Source: Nemania diffusa (Eukaryota; Ascomycota; Sordariomycetes; Xylariales; Xylariaceae). From it: a stretch of 64,000 nt of DNA. The stretch covers positions 372,001 to 436,000 of the forward strand of contig JBBPUQ010000001.1 in the NCBI GenBank assembly GCA_038501195.1. The letters are read 5' to 3'. Made by a program: the position numbers and the translations under genes. Numbering within the stretch: the first letter of the stretch is position 1; every line of letters starts with the position of its first letter. Under the pieces are notes generated by a model that saw only the letters and a program-made list of their open reading frames with translations, was not told where the DNA came from and did no database searches. This document shows, piece after piece, positions 1-15,715 of this stretch.

Positions 1-2890
1 TTAAATAATTATTATTAATATTAAATTAATTAAATTATAATTATTTTTATATTTATAAAATAAAATAATTTTATATAAACAATATTTAAAATATTAAAAA
101 GTATAATTAATAAACTTTAATTAATATAATATATTTTAAAACTTAATTAATATAAAGATTTTTTATTTTATATAATAAATATATAAATATGTTTTAATAT
201 ATTTAAATTTAAATTTATTTTAATTAATTAAAAGCTTATATATAAAACATTATTATTTAATTAAAAATTAAATAATTATTATATAATAAATATTTAATTT
301 ATTAATAAATAATATAATATTAAATATTTAAAACAATTATATAGTTTTAAAAAAAACTATTGTTAAAAATTATAACAGTTATATAATTAAAATAATAAAA
401 AAATGTTTTATTTATAAAAGATTTAATTATAAGTTTATTAACTATAGTTAATAAAAAAAAGTTAAAGCAAAAAGCTTTATTATATAAAAAATATAATATA
501 TTTATTTTAAATTATAAAAACAATAAAAACTTTTTATATAATAACAAATTTAATAATAATTTAAACTATAAAATAAAAAAACAAATAATTTAAGCTTTAT
601 TAAATTTAATATATTTTTATTATATAATAAAAAAAATATATATATTTAAAACTAAATATTAATAATAAATAGTTTTTATTTAAATAATTAATATAATAAA
701 AAATATTAAAATATTTTATATAAAAAAAGTTTTTATATAAATAAATTATAAATTAAAAAATATAACAATTTAATTTAAAAATATTAAAAGTTTTAAAATA
801 ATTAAAATAATAATTATTTTATATTTTAAATATATTAATTTTATTTTTATAATTATTATAAAATATAAATTAATTATATATTTATTTTAATAATATATAA
901 AATATTATTATATAATATAATAATATTATAATATTTATTATATAAAAATAAAAACATTTATTTTTTAATATTAGCTAATTTAAAATTATAAATTATTTTA
1001 TAAAATAAAGATTTTAAAAGTTATATTATTAATTTAAATACTTTATATAAAAAAATATAAAAATTATTATAAAAAGTTAAATATAATAATAATAATATTT
1101 TATATTTTAAAAAATTAAAAAATAAAAAAGTTTTGTTATTATTATTAACTATATAATTAATTATTTAAAAAATTTATATTTTTATTAAAAAATAAATATA
1201 ATTTTAATTATAAAGTTATTATTAATATTATATAAATTTATAAATAATTAATTTTAAATATAATTAATATATATATTTTGTTTTAAATAATAAAATCTTT
1301 TAAATTTTTATTTATAAATAATATTTAAACTATATTATATTAATTTTTAATTTTTATATATTAAAAGCTATTTAATTATATTATATATTATTTTAATATA
1401 AATCTTTTATTAAATTTTTTTTTATTAATATTTAATTAATTAAATATTTATATAAAAAAAATATTTATTAAAATTTATTAATTTATTAAAAAAATTAAAA
1501 AAAAATATTTTATTTTATTATATATTTAATATTTAATATAAAAAAATTAATTATTATATAAATAAAAAAACAAATTTATAAATAATTATAAAAATATAAA
1601 ATAATATAGTTAAATTAAATAACTTTATATTTAATTTATTATTTTTAAAATATATTTTTTTTATTAAAAATTATTTAAAAAGTTATAAAAATATTAAAAA
1701 ATATTAATATTAATTAAATTATATAAATTAAAACAACTTTATATTTTTATATAAAATATTTTATTTATTTTTTAATATAAAATTTTAATTATATAATTAA
1801 TATAATTAATAAAAAACTATATTTAATTTATTATATAAAAATAAAACTTTAAAAAATAATTATTTATATAACTTTTTATAAACTATTAAATAGTTATAAT
1901 TTTAATATAAAAATAAATTAAAAAAGTTTTTTATTTTTATTATTAATTAATACTTTATATTAAAAAAATATTAAGTTTTATATTAATTATATATTTAAAA
2001 TAAAATAATATAATTATTATATTAAATATATTTTTTAAAATAATTAAATATAATTGAAATAAATATATTTATAATTTAAAATATAATTTAATTTATATTA
2101 TATAATTTTAATAAATATAATAAAATATAAATTTTTTAAATTAAATTTATATAAAAAGTTAAAAATAAAATAATTAAACTATATAAAAACTTTAAAGTAG
2201 TTATATAAAGTTATAAAAATAATAATAATGTTAAAATTTTTATATAAATATTAATAATTTAATATATAAATTAATTATTTATTATAACTTTAAAATTTAT
2301 ATTAATTTAAAATTAAAATATATATATAAAATTATAAATTATTTTTTAAATATATATATTATTATTTAATAAATTAAACTAAAAAATTTATATATATTTA
2401 TTAAAAAAAAATTAAAAAAATAAATATTTATAAAATATTTTATTTTAAATTATATAATTATAATATAAAGTTATTAAATTAAAGTTATATTTATTTAAAA
2501 TATATTATAAATATTATTATAAAAAAGTTAAATATAAAAATAATTATAAATAATTTATATTTATTATTATAAAATTTTAAATTAATAATATTATTAATAT
2601 TATTTTTAAAAGCTTTTATATAAAAAAAAAACTAAATTATTATTTTATATAAAATTAAAAACAAAGTTTAAATATATAAATAAATTTTTTTTTTAAATAA
2701 TAAAGTTTAATTAAATATTTATATATAATTAATAATTATATAAAAAATTATTTTTAATAATATATTAATTATAAATATTATATAATTTATTAATTATTTT
2801 ATAAATTTAAAAATTATTAAAAAATAATATTAAAATATTAAATATTTAAATATAATAATAAATTAATTATATATAATAATAACTTTATTA
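1..2890. repeat. Copy 1 of a long direct repeat (partner 9520-12820)
   Basis: Matching anchors run in the same order and orientation in both copies. For example, the segment near 80 matches 9590, that near 2141 matches 11938, and that near 2600 matches 12440. The second copy is a few hundred bases longer through small insertions. Coding content is wholly destroyed, so the element class cannot be told from sequence alone. The left edge may lie outside the window. Confidence 0.7.
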
Positions 2891-5000
2891 TATATTATAT
2901 AAAGTTTATAAAAAAAACAAAGGTTAAAATAAATAAAACTATATTATATAAAAAATATATAAAAAAAAAAAAAAGTTTAAAATTTTTTTATTAAAAAAAT
3001 TATTTATATATATATTTAAAACAGTTTAAAATAATAATAATAAAAATTTTTTATTTAATTATAAAATAATATAATTTATTTTATTTAAATAATTTATTAT
3101 ATTAATATTAATTAATTATTATTATTTTTATTATAAAAAAATATTTTATTTATAAATTATAAAATTTAAATATATTAACTTTAATTAATTACTTTTTAAT
3201 AAAAAAAAAACTTATTTTAAATATTTATTATTTTATTAAATATTATATATATTTCTTTAATTATATTATAGTTTTTTTTATATTAATATTAATAATTAAT
3301 TTAATTATTATATTTTAAATATATTTATAAAACTTTTTTTATATTTTTATAAAGTTAATAAATTATTATTTTTATAAAAGTTTTTAATTTATTATTATAT
3401 ATTATTTATAATTAATTATTTAATTTTATTAATAATTTTATAACATTAAAACTATTATTATAAAACTATTTTTAAAACTTTTTTAATAATATTATTTATT
3501 ATTAATGTTTTATTTTTTTTTAATTTATTTAATATTATAGCTTTTTATAATATAATTATATAATATATATTTGTTTTATTTTAAATTTTTTTAATTTTTT
3601 AATTTAAATATTTTATTTTTAAAATTGTTAATTTTTAATTTATTAATAAATTATTAAAAAAAAAAACTTATAATATAAATATATTTTTTTTTATTTAAAA
3701 CTTTATATATTTATTATATTATTAAATAATAAAATTTATAAACTATATAATATTTTATATTTTATTTTATATATATAATTATAATATTTTTTTAACTTTT
3801 AATAAACTTTTTAATTTTTTTAAACTATATAGTTTTTTTAATTAAAATAAAATAATATTAAAAAGTTTATATTATTTTTATAAAATAATACTTTTATAAA
3901 TATATATAAAAACAATGTTTATATAAAATTTATTATTAAATTTTATTTTAATTAATTTTTTTATTAATAATAAATATAAAGTTTAAATTTTTAATTTAAA
4001 TATTTATTTATTATTTTTATTTATTTTATAATTTTATAATATTTAATTAAAATTAAAATATATTATATTTTTATAATTTTATATTGTTTATTTATAAAAG
4101 TTAAAATAAATTAAAACTTTTTATTAAAAGTTAATATTATTAATATATTAAAAACTTTAAAAAAACTTTTATAATATATATATTATATTGTTTATAATTA
4201 TTTATATAATATAAAATATAATTTATGTTTTTTTATTTAATTAATTTATTATAATTAATATATTATTATAACTATGTTATTTTTTAAATATTTATTTAAA
4301 GTTTATAATTAAATGTTTATTTAAAATATATAATTAAATATTTTTAAATATAATTTAAAATAAAAAATAAAATAAATATATTAAATATTTTATTTTATAA
4401 AACTTTTATAAATTAATATTTTATATAATTAAAAATATATATATTATAATTTTTTTTAAAGTTTTATTATTAATATTAATTTATAAAAAATTTATATATT
4501 TTGTTTTAAATATATTATAAACATTTTAATATATAAGTTTTAAATTAATTATATATATATATATATAAATTTAAAAATAATTAATTTTTTTTTATAAATA
4601 ATTAAATTAATAATTAATTATTTAAAATTATTTTTATTATTTATAACTTGTTTTTAATAAATTTTTATTTTTAAATTTTTTTTAATTTTATTGAAATATT
4701 TTTTTAATTAATTATAAGTTAATTAAAACTTTTATATTTTTTTATAACTTTAAAATAAATATTTTAATTTAAAAAATTATTTATATAAATATATTATAAA
4801 TTTTATTATTTATTAATTAAAAAATTATTAAATATGTTTATATTTTTTTTTATATATATAATAAAGTTTTTATATTTTTTAAAATAATAAATAATATAAA
4901 AATTATATTTAATAAATAATTTTATTTAATTTATTTATTTTAAATTTAAATATTATTTTTAATAAAAATTTTTTAAAATTTAATAATTATTATTATTAAA
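2890..5000. repeat. Degenerate repeat D, copy 1
   Basis: Matches 39350-40182 and, after a 6.2-kb interruption, 46432-47720, in the same orientation. This copy is uninterrupted, so it serves as an empty-site reference for the LTR element inserted at 40183-46431. No protein can be recovered. Confidence 0.65.
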
Positions 5001-7879
5001 AAAAGTTTATTATAATTATTAATTAATTTAAGCTTTTATTTTTTAAAAGTTAATATTATTTTAAATATTTTTTTTATTTAAAGTTTTATAATTTAATTTA
5101 ATATTATATAAAATTTTTAAATATTATATTATTAAATATTAATTATTTTTATTTTATTAAAATAAAACATTTATAATTATATTATTAAAAATTTTAATTT
5201 TAATTTTAATAAATTTATTATATTTATAATATTATAATATTATAATATTATATAAAAAATAAAAAGTTTTTTTTATTAATAAAAAATAACTTTTGTTTTA
5301 TTAATTATATTATAAAATTAATAGTTTTATTATATTTTTTTATAAAATTTTTATAAAAGTTATAAAATTTTAAAAAATTTTTTTTTTTTTTATAATAATA
5401 AAAGTTTTTTAATTTTAAATTATATTTTTTTTAATTAAATTAATTTAATATTATTTATATTAATAATATATTTTTAAAATATAATTTTTATACTTTAAAA
5501 TTTAAATTTTTTTAAGTTTATTTAAAAGTTTATTATATATAAACTTTAAAATATTAAATAAATATATTATTAATAATTTTTTATATTATTATAAAAAAAA
5601 ATATTATTTATATATATATTATAAAAATTGTTGAAATTATTAAATAATATATTATTTATATATTTTTAAATTATAATAAAGTTATTTATTAAATTAAATA
5701 AAAATATTTTATATTAAAAACAACTATAATAAATATAAAAAGTTATAAAGTTTTTTTATTTAAATTTTATATTTATTTAATTTATTAAATATATTAATTT
5801 ATAAAATTAAAAAAAAAAATTTTAAATAAAAATAAATGTTTTTTTTTATTAATTTAATAAGTTTTTAATAATTTATATAAAACTTTAGTTTTTTTTTTAA
5901 ACTTTTTATAAATAAAATTATAAATATATAAAATATATTATTAAATTTAATAAAACTTTTATATAAATTATTTATTAAATATTATTATATTATTTTTAAT
6001 TTATTTATTAATATTTTTTATAAAAAACTTTATTATAAATTATTAAATGTTTTATTTTTAATAAATTTTATTTTATAATTTATATTAAATTAATAAAATT
6101 AAAAAGCTTTAAAGTTTATTTTATTAAATATATATAATAAATTATAATATTATTTAAAAATTATTTATAAAGCTTTTATTTAAAAGTTTTTTTTTATTAA
6201 AAAAAGCTTTTATTTTATTTTTAATAAATTTATTAATTTTATAAATAATAATTTATATTTATTATATTAAATTATTTTATAAAATTATTATATTAAAAAT
6301 AATTATATTTAAATTAATTATTTTTATAAATAATTTAATTATATATTATTTTAAATTATTTTTTTATATTTTATATAAATTTATATAGTTAATATTTTAT
6401 TTAAATATAATTTTATAATTTTATTTATAGTTTTTTTTTTAAATTAAAAAAGAAATTAAATATTTATTTAAATTATATTATATTTTTATTAATTTTCTTT
6501 TTATAAAGTTAAATTATTTAATAATTATAATTTAAAATAATAATTAATTTTTTTATATTTTATATTGTTATAATTATTGTTTTTTTATTATAAATTTAAT
6601 AATATATTAATTTATATTTTTTAAATATTTAAAGTTTTTAAATTATATTTTTATTTAATTTATAACTAAATTTTAATTAAAATATTAATTTAAAAAATAA
6701 TTAAAAAAAATATTAATTTATATTATTAAAATTAAAGTTTTTTAATAAAAACTTTATATATTTTAAAAAAATATTATAATTAATACAATATTTTTAAAAC
6801 TTTTTTTTTTATATTTATATTAATATTAATAAAGCAGTTTTAATATTTTATTATTTTTTATTATTATATTTTAAAATAAATTAAAACAAAATTAAATAAT
6901 TATAATATAATTAAATATTTTTATTATTTTTTTTATAAATAATATATTTATATTTATATATATATTTACTTTTATATTTTTAAAAAAAGTTTAATAATTA
7001 ATAATAATTTATTATTATTTATAATATATATATATAATAAAAATAATTTATTTAAATATTTATTTATTAAATTAATTTTATTATTTATATAATTTTTTTA
7101 TAATATATTTTTAAAATAAAAGTTTAATATATTTAAAGTTAATTTTATATTAATTTTAATTTATAAACTTTTTTAATAATTATATTTTTAAAACTATTTA
7201 TTTTATTATATAAATTAATAAATTTAATAATAATAATTTATAAAAATGTTTTTTTTTTAATAATATAAAAAAAATAAGTTTTTAAATATGTTTTTTTTAT
7301 TAATAATTAAAATATTTTTTTTTATTAATTTTAAAACTTTTATATTATTTAAAATATTATAATTTTATATTAAAAATATATATATATTATTATTATTAAT
7401 TTTAATAATATTATTTTTATTAATATTATTTTTTTTTAAAAAAAGTTTATTATTATTTTTTTATTAACTTTATTAATTTAATTTATTATTATTAAAAAAA
7501 AATTTATTAATTATTTTTATATTTTATATTATATTTTTTATTATTTATATATATATAATAAATTAATTTAATATTAAATTTAATATATAATTTAAATAAA
7601 ATATTATTATTAAAATAAAAAATAAAAAATATTAAATAATTTATTAAATAAATTATTTTTAAAATATATTTTTTATTTTTTTTTTAAATCATGTTTTTTT
7701 AATTAATTAAATAATATTAATTTTAAAATTAAAAAAATAATAAATATATAATTATTAAAATTTAAAAACTTTTATTTAAATTTAAATTTTTGTTTTATAT
7801 TAATATTTTTATAACTTTTTTTTAAATAGTTTTAAAAAATTTAAATTATTTTTACTATTAAACTAATAATTTAACAAAA

Positions 7880-9200
7880 CTTATATATATATATTAAGTA
7901 CATAAAACTCAAACTTAAACTAGGACTTTTATTAAATAATTAAATAAATAAAAAATAAAAAAATTTACTAAGATTTACAAAACTTATAAGTTTTATATAT
8001 ATATATATATAAATAATTTATATATAACTTTTTTAGTTATATTTTTTTTTGTAAAATATATATATAAATTAATATAAAACTTTAAAACTTAAAAATAAAC
8101 TTTAAATTTTATAAATTATTTTGAATTTTTTTATATATATATATATAAAAAGTTCTATTAATATTAATTAATAATTATAAAATACAATTATAAACTAATA
8201 AAATAAAAAAACAAAAACTAGTTATTATTAAAAGTAATTTTTATGCTTTATTTTTTTTTTTTTTTTTAAAAAATAAACTATTATTTATATTAATTAGCTA
8301 AAAATATATTAAATTAACTATTAAACAAAAAAAACTTAATTATTATAAAATTAAAATTAGTTTTATATAATAATCTAGTTATTTTTATATAAAAATTAAT
8401 AAAACTATAAGCTATTTTATATATTTATTTTTTTAACTACTTTATTTATTTTATTTTTTTTATTTTATTATTTTTTATAATTATGTTAATATTTATAACA
8501 AAAGTAATTATAGTAGTTATAATTGCAGCAATTAAACAAATTTAAAATAATAAATTAGCAGTTTTATATAATAAAAATAAATTTATATATAAAAATATAG
8601 TTAAAAATAGCAGCATTTAAATAAAAATTTAAAAAAAAACAAATTAATTTTAAATATTAAAATATAACTATCGATTTTAATTAATTTATTAAACTTTTAT
8701 AATTAATAATATATTTTATAAAATATTTATAAAATTATATATAATTAAAAATTAAAAACAAATAGTTTATACAAATGTTTATAATAAATTTTAATAACTA
8801 AATAAAACTAATGTTAATAAATATTAGTTATATATTTTAAAAAAAATTTATTGCTATTATTAAAAGTAACAAAAATATTAAAGTATATAAAAAATTATTT
8901 AAAAACAAGCTTTTATATATTATTAAAAAATATATAAATAAAAATAATAAAAACTTAAATAATAATATATTTATATAAACAGCTTTAATATTTATATTAG
9001 TAAATATATTAAAACTTTTAGTTATATAAATAAATTATTTAATATTATAACTAGTTATATTAAAACTAACAATATTAATATATATTTTAATATTTAATAT
9101 AAATAATCAAATATTTTTTTTTTTTATATAAATAAAAACTTAAAAACTTATATTAATTTTTAAAATTTTTATTATATATTTTATATTTTTATTTATATAT
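7880..9200. repeat. Less-mutated repeat C, copy 1
   Basis: Retains many more G and C bases than its surroundings and matches 49740-51130 in the same orientation. The first 270 bp also match 13430-13740 and 15430-15720. At the position where the 49.7-kb copy carries a very long TTTTA array, this copy has only a few units (around 8430-8480). No ORF survives. Confidence 0.6.
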
Positions 9201-9519
9201 AAAAATCGATTATATAAATTTTTTTTTATTTAAATTATTTATAATAGTTTAATTAAAATAGTTTAATTTATTATATTTATTAAAATATAACGATTTAATT
9301 AAAATTATAATAATAAATTATATAATATATTATATAATAAAGCTTGAATTTTTATTTTAATATATTGTTAATTTAAAATTATTAAAAAGTAATATTATGC
9401 AATATTTTTTTTTATATTAAAAAAAAAAACTAAATAATATTATTTTAATTATATTAGTTTAATATATAAATAAAACAAAATTTATATAATATTTAATAAT
9501 TATTTTAATATAATAATTA

Positions 9520-12500
9520 ATTATAATTAATATTAAACTAATTAAATTATTACTATTTTTATATAAATAAAATAAAACAATTTAATAAAAACAATATTTA
9601 AAATATTAAAAAATTATAATTAATAAATTTTAATTTATATAATATGTTTTAAAATTTAGCTATTATAAAAAAATATTACTTTATATAATAATTATATAAA
9701 TATATTTTAATATATTTAAACTTAAATTTGTTTTAATTAATTAAAAACTTATATATAAAACTTTGTTTTTTAATTTATAAATAATACTACAAGTTTTTTT
9801 TAATTAAAAAATAAACTATTATTATATAATAAATATTTATTTTATTAATAAACAATTTAATATTAAATATTTAAAACAATTATATAATTATAGCTTTAAA
9901 AAAAATTTTTATTAAAAATTATAACAATTATATAATAAAAATAATAAAAATAATAAAAAGTACTTTATTTGTAAAAAGTTTAATTATTAATTTATTAATT
10001 ATAGCTAATAAAAAAAATCAAAAATAAAAAAGCAATATTTTATTATATATAATACTTTAAAATAAAAAACTTTATTATATAAAAAATATAATATATTTAT
10101 ATTAAATTATAAAAATAATAAAAACTTTTTATATAATAATAAATTTAATAATAATTTAAATTTTAAAACTAAAAATAAAACAGTTTAATTTTTAATAAAT
10201 TTAATATATTTTTATTATATAATAAAAAAAAATATATATATTTAAAATTAAACTTTAATATTAAACAATTTTTATTTAAATAGTTAATATAGTATAAAAT
10301 ATTAAAATATTTAATAAAATATTAATATAATTAAAGTTTTAACTATTAAAAAAGCTTAAGTTAAAACTTTTATATAAAAAAACTTTTTTATATAAATAAA
10401 TTAAACTTTAAATAATATAGTAATTTAATTTAATAATATTAAAAATTTTAAAATTATAAATATTATAACAATTTTAATATTAATTAAACTAATTAAATTT
10501 TATATTTTAAATATATTAATTTTATTTTTACTGTTATTATAAAATATAAATTAATTATATAATTATATAACAAAATAATATAACAATATTAATTATATAA
10601 AAATAAAAATATTTATTTTTTAATATTAATTAATTAAAAACTATAAATTATTTTATAAAACAAAAGTTTTAAAAGTTATATTATTAATTTAAATATTTTT
10701 ATATAAAAAAATTTATAAAATTATTATAAAAAACTAAATATAATAATATTAATATTTTAATATTTTAAAAAATTAAAAAGTTTTGTTATTATTATTAATT
10801 ATATAACTAAACTTTAAAAAAATTTAAATTTTTATTAAAAAATAAATATAATTTTAATTATAAAATTATTATTAATATTATATAAATTAATAAATAATCG
10901 ATTTTATATATAATTAATATAAATATTTTATTTTAAATAATTAAATTTTTAAAGTTTTTAAATATATATAATATTTAAAATATATTATATTAATATTAAA
11001 TTTTAATATATTAAAAACTATTTAATTATATTATATATAATTTTAATATAAATTTTTTATTTAAAACGTTTTATAATAATATATAATTAATTAAAACTTT
11101 ATATAAAAAAATATTTATTAAAACATATTAAACTATTAAAAAAGTTAAATAAATATATATATTATTTTATTATATATTTAATATTTTATATAAAAAAATC
11201 AATTATTATATAAATAAAAAAATAATATTATAAATAATTATAAAAACTTTAAATAATATAGTTAAATTAAATAATTTTATATTTATTTTATTAATTTTTA
11301 AAGTTTATTTTAAAATTAATAATAATTTATTTTTTTTATTAAAAATTATTTAAAAAATAAAAGCTATACAAAAAACTATAAAAATATTAAAAAATATTTA
11401 TATAAAAGTTAATATTAATTAAGTTATATAAATTAAAAATACACTAATATTATTATATAAAATATTTTTTTTATTTTTTTAAAATAAAATTATAATATAA
11501 AAAAAGCGCAAAAATTAAATAAAACTATATAAAATTTTTATAATTAAAAATCGAAATATTATAATTAATATAATAAATAAATTAATTAAATTTTATTATA
11601 TATAAATTAAATTATATTATTAATAAAAAGCTATATTTAATTTATTATATAAAAAAAATAATTTTTTATATAACTTTTTTTAAATTATTAAATAATTATA
11701 ACTTTAATATAAAAATAAACTAAAAAAATTATTTATATTTATTAATAATTAATATTTTATATTAAAAAAAATTAACAATTATATTTTAATTATATAATTA
11801 AAACAAAATAATATAATTATTATATTTAATATATTTTTTAAACAATTAAATATAACTAAAATAAATATATTAATAATTTAAAATATATTTTAGTTTATAT
11901 AATATAATTTAATTTAATATAACTAAATAAAAATTTTTTAAATTAAATTTATATAAAAAGTTAAAAATAAAATAATTAAACTATATAAAAAGTTTAAATT
12001 AATTATATAAAATTATAAAAATAACAATAAAATATAAATTTTTATATAAATAATAACAATTTAATATATAAATTAATAGTTTATTATAACTTTAAAACTA
12101 TTATTAATTTAAAACTATAATATATATATAAAATTATAAAATATTTTTTAAATATATATATAGTTATATAATAAATTAAACTAAAAAATTTATATTTATT
12201 TATTAAAAAAATTAAAAAAAAAATATTTAATAAACATTATATTTTAAATTATATAATTATTATATAAATTAATTAAATTAAAATTATATTAATATAAAAT
12301 TTATTATAAATATTATTATTAAAAATTAAATATAAAAATATTTATATATAATTTATATTTATTATATATTAAAAAAAAACTTTATAAATTTATAATTATA
12401 AAATTTTAAATAAATAATATTTTTAAAATTATATTTAAAAAATTTTTATATAAAAAAAAAACTAAGTTATTATTTTATATAAAATTAAAAATAAAATTAA

Positions 12501-12820
12501 TATTTAAATATTTTGTTAAATTTAACAAAAATAAAATTTAAATAAATAAACAAGATTTTTTTTTTTTTTTAATAAAAACAAACTAAATAATTATATATTA
12601 TTAACTTTTAATTAAAAAATTATTTTTAATAATATATTATTTAATAAATTTAAAAAATATATATTATATTTATATATTAATTAAAAATATTATATAATTT
12701 ATTAATTATTATATAAATTTAAAAACTATTAAAAAACAACATTAAAATATTAAATATATAAATATAATAACAAATTAATAATATATAGCAAAAATTATAT
12801 TATATATTTTTAAATTTTAA
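9520..12820. repeat. Copy 2 of the long direct repeat (partner 1-2890)
   Basis: Same orientation as the first copy, slightly longer and a little less depleted of G and C. It is interrupted or ends near 12820. Sequence matching the continuation of copy 1 (about 2900-3000) reappears near 14790-14950, which suggests that another repeat (12830-14790) is nested within it. Confidence 0.65.
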
Positions 12821-12879
12821 TTATATAAAAATTTTTATTTTTATTAACAAAATATTTATAAACAATAAAAATTTAAATT

Positions 12880-13740
12880 TTTAAATCAAGTTTATAATTA
12901 TATTAACTAATAAAAATTATATAAAAAATATTTTTATAATTAAAAATAATATTATTTATTAAAATTTAATTAAATATAAATAAATTATATATAATATATT
13001 AATAAATAAATTATATAATATAGTTAATAAATTTAATTATATTATTATATTTAATATAATTTTTTAAAAAATTATTTATATAATAAAATTATTAACTATA
13101 TTATTAGTTATATATATTAATTTTAAATTTTTATATAAATATTTAATTAAGTTAAAAATTATATAAAAAAAACAATTTATAATTAACATTATATTATTTT
13201 AAAAAATATATAAAAATTATAAAATTAAAAAAATATATTAAATTAATAATAAAAATAACTTAATAAATATTTATATAAAAAAAACATTTAATTAAATATT
13301 AAAAAAACTAGTTAATATAAATAAATTAATTATATAAATAAAAATATATATAAATTAATTAAATAGTAAAAAAAATAACAAAAAATTAATTAATATTAAA
13401 ACTAAAGTTATTATATAAAAAAAAAAATCTTTAATATTAAATTAATAATTTAATAAAAGTTATATATATATATTAAATATATATAATTAAAATTTAAATT
13501 AAAACTTTTATTAAATAACTAAATAAATAAAAAATATAAAAATTTACTAAAATTTATAAAGTTTATAAATTTTATATATATATATATATAAATAATTTAT
13601 ATATAACTTTTTTAATTATATTTTTTTTTATAAAATATATATATAAATTAATATAAAACTTTAAAACTTAAAAATAAATTTTAAACTTTATAAATTATTT
13701 TAAATCTTTTTATATATATATATATAAAAAGTTTTACTAA
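12880..13740. repeat. Repeat E, left copy (partner about 14970-15715)
   Basis: An 800-900 bp segment repeated in direct orientation about 2 kb to the right, with anchors in the same order throughout. The terminal 250 bp recur at 7880-8150 and 49740-49990. The direct-repeat geometry could mean a short or truncated LTR element, but I found no clear terminal dinucleotides or target duplication. Confidence 0.55.
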
Positions 13741-14969
13741 TATTTATTTAATTAAAATAATTATTTATTAAATATAAAAATAAATATTTAATAATTTTAT
13801 TATTTATATAAATTTATATATTAGTTATTTTTATAAAATTATTAATAAATTAATTTTTATTAATAATTAAATAATTTTTTATAATATAAAATTAAATTTT
13901 AAAATTTATATTTTTTTTATTTTTATTATTATAAAATATAAATATATATTTTTTTATAAATTTATAAATTTTTTTTTTATTTTAAATAAAATTAAAAATA
14001 TTATTATAATAAAAAAAAAAGTTATAATTTATTAATTAAATTTATTAAATAATTTTTAAATATAATTATATATAATTTTTAATATTTTAAACTTTTTTAA
14101 AAAAATAATTAATAGTTTATTTTAATTAAAAATTTAGTTATTTTTTTTATTATTTTTTATTAAATAATTAAAATATATAAATTATATAAATTTTTTATTT
14201 ATTATTAATATATTATTATTATTTAAAGTTTATTTTTTATTTTTTAAAATAAAACATTAAATTATTTAATTATATTAATAAATATTTTTAAATTAATTAA
14301 ATTCTTAAATTTATATTAAACTTTTTAATTAAATTTAATAATAAAAAAAAACTTTATTTTATTAAAAATTATTATATTTTTAATATAAAGTTTTTTTAAT
14401 TAAAAATATATTAATTATAAATAAAATTTAAATTTTATATTTAATTATAAAAGCTTTTTATTAATAAAATTAAAATTAATTATTTATATTTATTAATTTT
14501 TATAATAATAAAAAAGTTTTAATAAAATATTATAAAATATATTAAAATATTAATTTTTATATTAATATTAAATAAACATTGTTTAATTTTTATAATTATA
14601 AAATATAATAATTTATTAAACATTATATATATTTAATTTTATATTAATTATTTTAAAATAATATATTTATTTAATATTAATATTATTATAATAAATTAAT
14701 TTAAATTTAATTTAATTTTTAATTTAAAAATTATTAAAAAATAGTTTTTATATTTTATATAATTTAAAATAATTTATAAATTATTATATAAAATTTATAA
14801 ATAAAATAAAGCTTTAAATAAATAAAACTATATTATATAAAATATTTATAAAAAAATAAAAACAAAAAAAGTTTAAAGTTTTTTTATAAAAGAAATTATA
14901 TATTTATATATATATAAAACAATTTAAAGTAATAATAAATAAAGTTATTTATTTTTATTAATAAATTAT

Positions 14970-15715
14970 TTATAAATAATAAATATTTAAAGTTTTAAAT
15001 TAAATTTATAATTATATTAATTAATAAAAATTAAATAAAAAATATTTTTATAATTAAAAATAATATTATTTATTAAACTTTAATTAAATATAAATAAATT
15101 ATATATAATATATTAATAAATAAATTATATAATATAATTAAATTAAAAATAATATAAAAAAAAAATTAATAATTAATATTATTTTATTTTAAAATATATA
15201 TAAAGTTTATAAAATTATAAAAATAAAATAAATCGATAAAAAAAATAACTTAATTAATATTTAATTAAAAAAACTTTTAATTTAATAATTAAAAAAATAA
15301 TTAATATTAAAAAAATTAATTATATAAATAAAAATTTATATAAATTAATTAAATTATAATAAAAATAATAAAAAATTAATAAATATTAAATAATAAATTA
15401 TTTTATAAAAATAATATTTTTAATATTAATTTAATAAATAAATTAAAAATTTATTTTAATTTAAATATATATATTTATATATATATAATTAAACTTTTTA
15501 ATAAATAATTAAATAAATTTAAAAAAAAAACTTAATAAAATTTATAAATTTTATAAAACTTATATAAATATATATATAAATAATTTATATATAACTTTTT
15601 TAATAATATTTTTTTTATTATAATATATAAATAATTATAACTTTAAAATTTAAAATATTAAACATAATTTAAACTTTATTAATTAATATAAATTTTTATA
15701 TATATATATATATAT
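14970..15715. repeat. Repeat E, right copy
   Basis: Direct repeat of 12880-13740 with several small indels. It ends in the same long TA run followed by a short AAA-T-rich tract as the other copies. It directly follows a fragment (14790-14950) that belongs to repeat D, so several nesting events are layered here. Confidence 0.5.
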
